From: Lactococcus garvieae
GTDB lineage: Bacteria > Bacillota > Bacilli > Lactobacillales > Streptococcaceae
DNA length: 43,482 bases
Assembly (NCBI RefSeq): GCF_016758115.1
Contig: NZ_WIVG01000019.1
Span: 1-43,482 of the forward strand
Direction: 5' to 3'
Within the stretch, counting starts at the first letter, position 1; each line of letters starts with the position of its first letter. Positions 1 through 5,983 of this stretch are shown in pieces. The position numbers and the translations under genes were made by a program. The notes under the pieces are model-generated. The model was not told the DNA's origin. It did no database searches and saw only the letters and a list, made by a program, of their open reading frames with translations.

Positions 1-40
1 GCAGTAGATTTTAATCTACCACCACAGATTATACAGAACC
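1..40 (+). repeat. Right end of an ISL3-like element (copy 1)
   Basis: The first 40 bases closely resemble positions 494-533 in the same orientation. Both have a small hairpin (GTAGAT...ATCTAC in this copy) and end in ATACAGAACC. ISL3-family elements typically end in a sequence close to CAAAGAACC, so I read each copy as the right terminus of an ISL3-like element. The rest of this first element would lie to the left of the window. Confidence 0.5.
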
Positions 41-117
41 CCATTTTTTTGTACAAGAAAAGTCATAGGAATTCGATAAAATAGAGTTTCGACACAATTA
101 TTTTATAAGGAAAACCT

Positions 118-424
118 ATGACTCATTCAGAGTCTATTACATTATTGCTTGACCTCAAAGCCTCTTCACCCCTCATCCCTACTTTGTAGAGGCCGGTGTC
201 AAGATTGTCTCAACCATTCGAGTGGTTATATTTCTTGATTTTAAGATCAAGATGTCAATGAAAGGTGGGGTAAGACGTTACTTTATCTCGTCTTACTCCA
301 ACGGGGCTTTAGAAGGCTCAACAATTTTTGTAAGCTCATTAAATGCATTGCCTTTGGCTTTGTCAGATTTGATCATCTCAGAAAGCGGATTTTACTCCAA
401 CAAATTCTCACAAAGTGTAACTAA
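118..424 (+). pseudogene. Remnant of an ISL3-family transposase
   Basis: A start with a good ribosome site (AAGGAAAACCTATG) opens a 23-codon frame beginning MTHSESITLLLDLK, like the N terminus of ISL3-family transposases, and stops at 189. About 100 bases later, from 294, the reading YSNGALEG appears. After a frame change it continues as NNFCKLIKCIAFGF and HLRKRILL, which is the conserved C terminus of the same family (YSNG.LEG.NN.IK..KR.AFGF). The catalytic middle, more than 300 codons, is deleted. The fragment cannot encode a working transposase. Family placement is by recalled motif, not by a search. Confidence 0.7.
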
Positions 425-493
425 AAAAGACATCAAAAACTGATGACTTTCTCCTGTTTCACAACTTATTTTTTGCTTTTCTCATACAAAAAT

Positions 494-533
494 GGCAGTA
501 GATTTTCAGCTACCACCATAGAGTATACAGAAC
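494..533 (+). repeat. Right end of an ISL3-like element (copy 2)
   Basis: Near-identical to bases 1-40, with a GTAG/CTAC mini-hairpin and an ATACAGAACC end. It closes the deleted transposase remnant at 118-424. From here to 737 I see no gene, only AT-rich sequence. Confidence 0.5.
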
Positions 534-737
534 CTAAATTTAGCGAACAAAGGAGATAAACTCAAGATAGCCCTTTTATCCAATTTTCAAAATAGCATTA
601 TATGTCTTTTTCTCTTTATTTTTAATTATTTACAAGAAAACGTAATTTTCTTTAGAAATAAAGGATTATATGATAGAGTGATAAAATGTGTATTTTTAAA
701 GGCTATCAAAATTGACTTTTTCCCTGTCCCTTATTAT

Positions 738-1694
738 TTAATCACTTACTGTAATCACGACTTTTCCAAAGCTTTTGTTGCTCTCAAGATAACGGTGAGC
801 TGCTTCAACTTGCGTGAGGGGAAAAACTTTTGTAGGGGTAACGTTAACTTGATGTTTATCGATGTAGGCGAAGAGTTCTGATAAAGCCTGCTCCGAAACG
901 TTACCAGAATAAAAACTCGTCAAGTAGCTGTTAGGTGCTAAGTCAACAATCGGATCAAAATCTTCTAAATACCATTTACCACCTAATTGTCCTGTACTAC
1001 AAACAATCCCCTCGGAAGAAAGATGGGAAAAACTATCTTTGATAGTTGCAGGGCCAATCAATTCTAGAATCTTATCAAATTTTTGATTCGTCTTAAGCTT
1101 ATTTTCTTGATCCAAAATGATTGTTTCAAATCCTTCAGCTAAAAGAGCATCTACTTTAGTCAACGAACGTGTTGATCCACTCAAAGAAAGATCTGTAAAA
1201 CGAGCTTTAGCTAAGCGTGCAAATGCAATTCCAACCCCACTAGTAGCAGCGCGGATAAGTACATTGTCATTCGCCTTCAATTTGAGGTTTTTAAGTGAAC
1301 CAAAAGCAGTGTAGTATGCTTCAGAAACACAAGCTGCTTCGATAAAGGAGAGTTTAGTCTCAAGTGGATAGAGTTGTTCATTTGGAATCAAAACATATTC
1401 AGCATAACTACCGTTAAAAGCTCGCCCCATTTCGCCCATTATCGAGATCACTTTTTGTTCAGGAAAAAATTTAACTGATGTTGTCTCAACAACGGTTCCG
1501 ACGACATCAATCCCTAAAATTCGTGGAAAAGTAACATTGGGTGATAATCCTTGGCGAGTGAAAATCTCAGAGTGATTGATTGAAAAAGCGTGGACTTTAA
1601 CTAATGTCCAACCTGGACGAAGGGTTGGTGTTGGAACAGTCGTATATTTGAGTTGCTCAGGCCCACCTGGTTTAGACACAACGATTGCATGCAT
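738..1694 (-). CDS. Zinc-less medium-chain dehydrogenase, quinone oxidoreductase-like
   Basis: About 318 residues, the usual size for the quinone oxidoreductase branch of the medium-chain dehydrogenase/reductase superfamily. The N-terminal GroES-like part carries GPEQL and LGIDVVGTV. The Rossmann part carries NVLIRAATSGVGIAFARLAK, the dinucleotide-binding loop. The zinc-binding cysteines of classical alcohol dehydrogenases are not visible, so an NADPH-dependent reduction of quinones or activated carbonyls is expected; the substrate is unknown. I start at the methionine of MHAIVV (1694) because AGAAAGG lies nine bases ahead of it; an in-frame ATG three codons upstream sits directly against that site. 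It is transcribed alone, divergent from the gene at 2028. Confidence 0.85.
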   Translation of the reverse strand: MHAIVVSKPGGPEQLKYTTVPTPTLRPGWTLVKVHAFSINHSEIFTRQGLSPNVTFPRILGIDVVGTVVETTSVKFFPEQKVISIMGEMGRAFNGSYAEYVLIPNEQLYPLETKLSFIEAACVSEAYYTAFGSLKNLKLKANDNVLIRAATSGVGIAFARLAKARFTDLSLSGSTRSLTKVDALLAEGFETIILDQENKLKTNQKFDKILELIGPATIKDSFSHLSSEGIVCSTGQLGGKWYLEDFDPIVDLAPNSYLTSFYSGNVSEQALSELFAYIDKHQVNVTPTKVFPLTQVEAAHRYLESNKSFGKVVITVSD

Positions 1695-1942
1695 TTTGAG
1701 CATCCTTTCTAAAAAGTAAAGTCTATTCTGAATTATTCAGCAAAGCTATTGTACTAAAAATTTCTCATAAGGACAATTAAGTATACCCTGTTGGACTTTT
1801 TACTAACTATGACACAGTAAGTAAAAAGAAGTAGACAAGTAAGTTGGGTAAATACAGTACCAGAAATCAAGGAAACTCGCAAAAAGAAAATACTGAGTGT
1901 CTGTAATCAAGATTTACTAATACAAGCTTTTTTGTGGTTTTG

Positions 1943-1987
1943 GACATCTGACTATATACCAACATTTTTATGGATGTCTGATATAAT
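1943..1987 (+). promoter_or_regulatory. Promoter with inverted repeat for the secreted-protein gene
   Basis: An extended -10 (TGATATAAT, hexamer 1982-1987) precedes the 2028 gene by about 40 bases. GACATC (1943-1948) and GATGTC (1973-1978) form an inverted repeat immediately upstream, a possible regulator site. The rest of the 1695-2027 gap shows no further gene. Confidence 0.4.
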
Positions 1988-2027
1988 AATTAGAATTATA
2001 TAAACACTTAAAATTGTAATGGAAGTT

Positions 2028-2354
2028 ATGAAACAGAAAACAATTTTAGCTATAGGAACTGTAGTTTTAGGATTAAGTGCAAATGCATTTAGTGTAACTA
2101 ATGTAAATGCTGATACTTATAGAGCTAAAGAGTTGCCTAGAATTTCTGTTTCTCTCAAAGAATTGCCAATGAAGTACCGAGGAACTGCACCTTATGTAGA
2201 GGCTCAAACATCAAGGATAAATGTGGGTGTGGTAGTGAAAAAATATAAACATTGTTGTTGCAAAAAGAGATGGAATCAAGCAATTGAAAATAGACGACTT
2301 GCACAATTTAATTATAAACATACTCTTAAGGCTTCTAAAATAAAACCAGAATAG
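2028..2354 (+). CDS. Small secreted protein, unknown function
   Basis: About 108 residues. The N terminus is a clear signal peptide: MKQK, a hydrophobic core (ILAIGTVVLGLSANAFSV), then NVNA before the likely cut. The mature part of about 80 residues is strongly basic and has three consecutive cysteines (KHCCCKKRWNQ), which is unusual for an exported Firmicute protein. I start at MKQK because GGAAG lies just upstream; an in-frame ATG three codons earlier has no ribosome site. A terminator follows, so it is a single-gene unit. The size and charge would fit a secreted peptide such as a bacteriocin-like or colonisation factor, but no family is recognised. Confidence 0.6.
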   Translation: MKQKTILAIGTVVLGLSANAFSVTNVNADTYRAKELPRISVSLKELPMKYRGTAPYVEAQTSRINVGVVVKKYKHCCCKKRWNQAIENRRLAQFNYKHTLKASKIKPE

Positions 2355-2392
2355 AATTCATGTTCATTGCTATAAACACTCAAAATTTGAAG

Positions 2393-2417
2393 ATAGGGAC
2401 GAGAAGCCCTATTTTTT
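2393..2417 (+). terminator. Intrinsic terminator after the secreted-protein gene
   Basis: ATAGGG (2393-2398) pairs with CCCTAT (2407-2412), followed by a run of six T. The remaining bases to 2554 hold nothing recognisable. Confidence 0.7.
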
Positions 2418-2554
2418 AAAATTCTATATCAAGAAAATTTATTTATGTACCTATAATTCGTTATTCTTGAAATACCTGTCAATTTTCTTTTTAAATAATA
2501 TTTTTCCCTTTATTTACAAAAAGACCACTCCCAACCAAGGTTTGTTTCTTTTTT

Positions 2555-2989
2555 CTAATTAACATATTTCTTTAAAATGCCCTCATCACTGTTTGTTTCA
2601 CCAGTTAAAGTAAAACCAAATTTCTTATATAAGCGTAATGCTTTGTCGTTATCTGATTTTGTCGATAAAGTAATGACTGGAATGGATTTGCTTCTAAACT
2701 GTTCAACAATGATTTCCAATGCTTTTGTTCCATATCCCTTATTTTGATACGACTTATCAATGGTAAATTGCCATAGCCAATATCGATCTTCTTCATTTGG
2801 AAGCGTTTAATCAAAAACAAGAGAAGCGTAGCCAATGACTTTATTATTCAAACAAATAAAATAAGGTTCTGCATATTCAGTTGCAAAAGCGGATTGAATT
2901 GCCTCTGGGATTGATAAAACTAAATTTGAATGTAGCTGCTCACTGGTAACAACTATTTTATTTCCTAAGAAAGAGTTCTTTTCGTTCAC
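2555..2989 (-). pseudogene. GNAT acetyltransferase interrupted by a stop codon
   Basis: Reading the minus strand from a GTG at 2989 gives 60 residues ending VIGYASLVFD, then a TAA at 2807-2809. The same frame continues without a shift for 83 more codons: TLPNEEDRYWLWQFTIDK, YQNKGYGTKALEII (the acetyl-CoA-binding Q/R-x-x-G-x-G/A motif) and DNDKALRLYKKFGF, stopping at 2555. Together this is a full-length GNAT N-acetyltransferase of about 144 residues broken by one in-frame nonsense codon, probably from AAA or CAA. The first fragment alone lacks the cofactor site and should be inactive. It follows the other GNAT gene by 15 bases in the same frame, so the two were probably co-transcribed. Confidence 0.8.
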
Positions 2990-3004
2990 CGGAAATAAAT
3001 GGAT

Positions 3005-3508
3005 TCAGTCCTCAGGTTCATTTGTAAATTGTTTTTGAAGTTCAATTTCAACAGAGTTCGTTCCTATTTGATTTACGTTATAGATGTTTATTATCTTATC
3101 GAAACCTATGGATTTCCAAAATTTTAAACCGACGTAGTTATTGGTCGATACAACAAGCTCTGCTTTTTTTAGTTGTTTTTCAGCATAACGATTCTCCAAT
3201 TCTCTTATAGCAAGTTTACCAAATCCACAGTTCCTATATTTCTTACTTATATAGAAATGAAGAATATATATGCTCGATGTAGAGTCTTCAAACACCCATA
3301 AATATCCAATTATCGTATTTAAATAAAAAATACTCAAACAGTAACAATCGTCATTAGAAAGTTCAGGGATTATGCTTGCAATATTTACTAGTGGAGGTAT
3401 GGGGTCACGGCCTTCCACTTTATTGAAGTATAGCTTTGCCTCTTTAAATATGTGATTAAGAGCCTCTTTTTCAAGTGATAGTGAAGGTTTTAATGTTATT
3501 AAGCTCAT
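3005..3508 (-). CDS. GNAT family N-acetyltransferase
   Basis: 167 residues, the typical size. Seen motifs are the beta-4 segment IYILHFYISKKYRNCGFGKLAIREL (acetyl-CoA pyrophosphate loop R-N-x-G-x-G) and the later NNYVGLKFWKSIGF, the standard ending of the fold. It should transfer an acetyl group to an amine; the substrate (antibiotic, polyamine, peptide or protein) cannot be told. AAGGAG stands nine bases before the ATG. A ten-base-pair hairpin and a possible nine-codon leader peptide lie directly upstream. Confidence 0.85.
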   Translation of the reverse strand: MSLITLKPSLSLEKEALNHIFKEAKLYFNKVEGRDPIPPLVNIASIIPELSNDDCYCLSIFYLNTIIGYLWVFEDSTSSIYILHFYISKKYRNCGFGKLAIRELENRYAEKQLKKAELVVSTNNYVGLKFWKSIGFDKIINIYNVNQIGTNSVEIELQKQFTNEPED

Positions 3509-3522
3509 AAATTTTTCTCCTT

Positions 3523-3547
3523 GTTAAATAATATAAAATTATTTAAC
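3523..3547 (-). promoter_or_regulatory. Leader hairpin abutting the GNAT ribosome site
   Basis: GTTAAATAAT (3523-3532) and ATTATTTAAC (3538-3547) form a perfect ten-pair stem with a five-base loop. On the minus strand it ends exactly where the AAGGAG of the GNAT gene begins. The stop codon of the small upstream frame lies inside the first arm. The pairs are all but one per arm A-T, so stability is modest. Confidence 0.4.
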
Positions 3548-3568
3548 AAAAAAAGTTGGTCTGCCCAT
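3539..3568 (-). CDS. Possible nine-residue leader peptide of the GNAT gene
   Basis: An ATG at 3568 encodes MGRPTFFVK and stops at 3539. It is preceded by GGGAGGAG about eight bases away, a stronger ribosome site than most real genes here. It ends inside the hairpin that touches the GNAT ribosome site. This arrangement recalls translational attenuators of resistance genes such as erm and cat, but whether it is translated is inference. The same frame can be extended upstream to 61 codons, without a ribosome site; I consider that extension non-coding. Confidence 0.35.
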   Translation of the reverse strand: MGRPTFFVK

Positions 3569-3669
3569 ATAGTTCTCCTCCCATGTTCTTCTTTTTATTA
3601 ATTTTACAATACTTTCCCTTTTTTTGAAACCCCTTTCTATATTGTGGGTTAATATACAGAATTTTTGGG

Positions 3670-3707
3670 GGTTCTTTGTCAAATCCTGTGAGATTTGACA
3701 AAGAACC
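3670..3707. repeat. Face-to-face ISL3-type terminal repeats
   Basis: GGTTCTTTGTCAAATC (3670-3685) and its exact reverse complement (3692-3707) are separated by only six bases. The sequence fits the terminal inverted repeat of ISL3/IS1167-type elements as I recall it. Two ends this close could be the scar of an element that lost its interior, or an abutted-end junction. It lies at the left edge of the foreign segment. Confidence 0.5.
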
Positions 3708-3786
3708 GGAAATTTGCGACACATACTGACAGGTAGGTGTCTAGAGTTTCCGTATTGAGAAAAAAATAATTATATCAACTTTTAAA

Positions 3787-3814
3787 GAGGGTAGAGAAAT
3801 CTATCCTCTTTTTT
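3787..3814 (+). terminator. Intrinsic terminator at the left edge of the foreign segment
   Basis: GAGGGTAGA (3787-3795), loop GAAA, TCTATCCTC (3800-3808), then six T. It would insulate the segment from transcription entering from the left. Confidence 0.65.
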
Positions 3815-3836
3815 GATTTTAAAATGTAATTATTTT

Positions 3837-3908
3837 GCGACTAGACTTATGGGGTAAGGTCATAAAAACGGTGAATAGTGATCTCAGGTTCGATTCCTGC
3901 TAGTCGTG
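3837..3908 (+). ncRNA. tRNA-like sequence A, no proper anticodon arm
   Basis: It has about tRNA length (72 bases). GCGACTA (3837-3843) pairs with TAGTCGT (3901-3907) as an acceptor stem. The T arm is CAGG-TTCGATT-CCTG with the invariant TTCGA. GACT...GGTC encloses a loop with GGGGTAA like a D arm. The stretch between the D and T arms (from about 3862, ATAAAAACGGTGAATAGTGAT) forms no five-pair anticodon stem. No CCA is encoded. I regard it as a degenerate tRNA or tRNA mimic, not a decoding tRNA. A TTGAGC/GCTCAA hairpin follows (3909-3934). Confidence 0.5.
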
Positions 3909-3998
3909 TTGAGCATATATGGACTAAAGCTCAAATTGAAATAGACTCCTTTATTCTAGGCTTTCTCGCCAAATCTAAATAGATTGATTGCTTAGAGT

Positions 3999-4046
3999 GT
4001 AACTGCTAACGGATTAGTTTAAGAGGTTCGACTCCTCTCAGTTGCT
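3999..4046 (+). ncRNA. tRNA-like sequence B, only acceptor and T arms plus one hairpin
   Basis: GTAACTG (3999-4005) pairs over seven positions with CAGTTGC (4039-4045). The T arm AGAGG-TTCGACT-CCTCT (4022-4038) is perfect and joins the acceptor directly, as in a tRNA. Between them are only 16 bases, folding as CTAA-CGGA-TTAG, so a separate D arm and anticodon arm cannot both exist. At 48 bases it resembles a miniaturised tRNA mimic. It lies 76 bases ahead of the initiator-like gene at 4122. Confidence 0.45.
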
Positions 4047-4121
4047 TTAAAACTAAATACTAAATTCTAAGAGAGGAGCTTGGCGGCTTGATTTTAGAAA
4101 ATTTATAAAAGGAGAGCTACT

Positions 4122-5087
4122 TTGTCAGTAAAAAAATTCAGGAAAAGTAAAGGATATGAAAGTCTTAGCCGTGAATTCTTGCAACGTAATGATTTGAGTT
4201 TAGAAGCAAGGGGTTTACTTGCTTATATGGAAAGCATGCCTGATGATTATGTGTTTCATAAAACTCAGCTTTACAAATGTTTTGATAAAAATAAAAAAAC
4301 ATCAGTAGAAAGAATTTGGAACGAACTTTTGGATCAACACTTCATAATAGCTTTTTCCAGAGGTTCAGGACCTAAACAAGAATTTGATTATTTATTTACT
4401 CATGAATCATTTTCTGAACAAGATATTTCTGAGTTGAACAATCAATATTTCGCTGAAGGTTGGGAGGTTGCTTATCGTTCAGGTACAAATAGAAAACCTG
4501 CTTCTTTTTATCAAGAAAAACTCCAAAATGAGGAAAATACAAAAGCTGATAAATCCAGCAAACACGAGGGTGTTGAAAATCAACACCCTGATAACAATGG
4601 AATTTCTAAGGGTGTTGATTTTGAACAGCATAATTTGAACAGCACAAAATCAACAGATAATAAATTAACTAACAAAAGTTTTATATTAAATGGCGATGAG
4701 GAAGAAGAAAAAGAAAATAAAAAAGAAATTTCAAAATTTGAAGAAATTGCAACTAAAGAAATTCCTGAAGCTTTGAAAATGATAGACACTATTTCTAAAG
4801 AAATGGCAAATCCTGAAGAAGCTAAAAATATTATTCGATTTGAAGTTGTAGAATCTCTAGCATCCCTACCTAGTTCATCTCAAGTAAATACTTGGTTGTC
4901 TGAAGCTGTAAGTTTTAGTTCAGAAAATTGTCAGTCATACCCACATTTGGCTGAATATATTGCGAAAAACTACAAAATGCGTGTTCAAAGGTGGACAGTG
5001 GAAAGAACCAAAACTCGTTTAGAAGAACAAAATCGAGAAAATAATAATTTTCATATCCCAATGAATGGGCCGTGGAACACGAAATAG
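4122..5087 (+). CDS. Winged-helix replication-initiator-like protein
   Basis: 321 residues. The first 80 or so form a helix-turn-helix/winged-helix domain (LSLEARGLLAYMESMPDDYVFHKTQLY) of the type in plasmid and phage replication proteins and DnaD-like primosomal proteins. The middle is polar and low-complexity (residues about 130-205). The C-terminal part (about 205-310) is helical and charged. The start is TTG at 4122, seven bases after AAAGGAGA. Its place ahead of a basic protein and a ParA pair suggests the replication initiator or a replication/copy regulator of the element. The central coding region contains an inverted and direct repeat (4567-4618), as in plasmids whose origin lies inside the rep gene. 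The family is not certain. Confidence 0.6.
   Translation: MSVKKFRKSKGYESLSREFLQRNDLSLEARGLLAYMESMPDDYVFHKTQLYKCFDKNKKTSVERIWNELLDQHFIIAFSRGSGPKQEFDYLFTHESFSEQDISELNNQYFAEGWEVAYRSGTNRKPASFYQEKLQNEENTKADKSSKHEGVENQHPDNNGISKGVDFEQHNLNSTKSTDNKLTNKSFILNGDEEEEKENKKEISKFEEIATKEIPEALKMIDTISKEMANPEEAKNIIRFEVVESLASLPSSSQVNTWLSEAVSFSSENCQSYPHLAEYIAKNYKMRVQRWTVERTKTRLEEQNRENNNFHIPMNGPWNTK
4567..4618 (+). repeat. Repeated AGGGTGTTGA motif inside the initiator-like gene
   Basis: AGGGTGTTGA at 4567-4576 and its exact reverse complement at 4580-4589 make a perfect ten-pair palindrome with a three-base centre. The same ten bases recur directly at 4609-4618, 42 bases after the first copy. Such repeats inside a rep gene can be initiator-binding sites of an origin; this is inference. 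Confidence 0.45.
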
Positions 5088-5090
5088 TAA

Positions 5091-5386
5091 AAATAAAATA
5101 AGTTTAAACTTGACCTGGAGAGGTCGTTAAAGATACTCAAATACAATTGAATAACCACCAGCGCCCTGATTAGTGCATCTATGGGATAAAAAAGAAATAA
5201 GGGAGCTGCGTAGTGTGGAGTATTGAGCCACCCCCAGATGCAAAACGAAGAAGTCCCTGTTTTTCAAACTTCGATGAGTTCTAAGGTAAACATGACTACA
5301 AACCTGATGTAAAAAACACCGTGAGAGGATACGTTCCTACTCCAGCAAGCTTGTATTCAAGTATTTCGGAAACCTAAGGAGGTATT
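5091..5386 (+). other. Long structured leader or unclassified RNA before the 5387 gene
   Basis: This 296-base stretch has no credible gene but is less AT-rich than its surroundings and contains several pairings. GACCT/AGGTC closes a small hairpin near 5114. TGCATCT (5174-5180) pairs at long range with AGATGCA (5236-5242), with GGG/CCC next to it. CGAAG (5246-5250) pairs with CTTCG (5269-5273). It ends at a strong ribosome site (TAAGGAGG). It may be a 5' leader or a non-coding RNA; I do not recognise the class. Confidence 0.35.
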
Positions 5387-5770
5387 ATGTACGAAATTAA
5401 AATTAGCGATTTGCGCTCTTTGGCACGCTTTGGAAATGCAACAGTTAAACTAGATCAACAGTTTAATTATACGATTGCAGAAATTAAACGTGATGGGATT
5501 TATATTCCACACCAGGCAATTGTTGCAAAAAGATTCGCAGAAGTAAAAGTAAGGGAATCCTTTGCATCAGTTTTTAAAAATATCCAAACTGTTAAGCAAG
5601 GTAAAGTGTTAATTGCAGAAAGACGAGATGGGAAATTAGTAGCTTCATTTCAGTATGAACGCAAGCTAAAAGAACAACAGTCAAAAGAACGCAAAGTAAC
5701 ACATAAAAAACCAAGCAAAGAAATAATAAGAGTGAAAAAAGTTAAAAAAAGTAAACAAGTTAAAAGATAA
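5387..5770 (+). CDS. Small basic protein, unknown
   Basis: 127 residues, translated from a strong TAAGGAGG site. The first 85 residues look globular (MYEIKISDLRSL; IAEIKRDGIYIPHQAIVAKRF). The last 40 are very rich in lysine (KKPSKEIIRVKKVKKSKQ), suggesting nucleic-acid binding. It stands between the initiator-like gene and parA, so a role in replication, partition or their control is likely by position only. No family is recognised. Confidence 0.6.
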   Translation: MYEIKISDLRSLARFGNATVKLDQQFNYTIAEIKRDGIYIPHQAIVAKRFAEVKVRESFASVFKNIQTVKQGKVLIAERRDGKLVASFQYERKLKEQQSKERKVTHKKPSKEIIRVKKVKKSKQVKR

Positions 5771-5812
5771 TAATTAGCTCTAGGCTTTAGTTTATACTAC
5801 AGCTTAGATTTA

Positions 5813-5922
5813 GCGGATATAGTTTACCAGGCAAAACAGCGGTATATCATCAATACACACAACTTCTTAAAAACTGATTGATTGATAACCGTCTCTAAAG
5901 GGTTCGAGTCCCTTTATCCGCA
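5813..5922 (+). ncRNA. tRNA-like sequence C: canonical tRNA body with a 44-nt anticodon loop
   Basis: Acceptor GCGGATA (5813-5819)/TATCCGC (5915-5921). D arm GTTT...AAAC with loop ACCAGGCA (A14, G18G19, A21). Anticodon stem GCGGT (5839-5843)/ACCGT (5888-5892). Five-base variable region, and a perfect T arm AAGGG-TTCGAGT-CCCTT. Every arm fits the consensus, except that the seven-base anticodon loop is replaced by 44 bases. Most of these fold as a further ten-pair helix (5845-5854 with 5877-5887, one bulged T) and a 22-base loop. The body resembles tRNA-Trp (from memory). No CCA is encoded. It lies 62 bases ahead of the parA-like gene. Confidence 0.6.
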
Positions 5923-5983
5923 TTGAGTTCTAACAGGATGCTCAAAAATCAATCAATCAAAAAAATTTTTTAGGAGGTGTATC

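Noticed and set aside
678-881. Plus-strand frame of 67 residues
   Set aside because: It is antisense to the end of the quinone-oxidoreductase gene and has no ribosome site.
2605-2835. Minus-strand frame of 76 residues
   Set aside because: It is out of phase; the true continuation of the GNAT gene is the in-frame reading after the stop at 2807.
3539-3724. Minus-strand frame of 61 residues
   Set aside because: It runs through the ISL3-type inverted repeat and has no ribosome site at its first codon; only its last nine codons are a plausible leader.
3837-3908. Normal functional tRNA
   Set aside because: No anticodon stem of five pairs can be formed in the space between the D and T arms.
5091-5386. 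Group II intron fragment
   Set aside because: No domain V hairpin or typical intron 5' end could be found.
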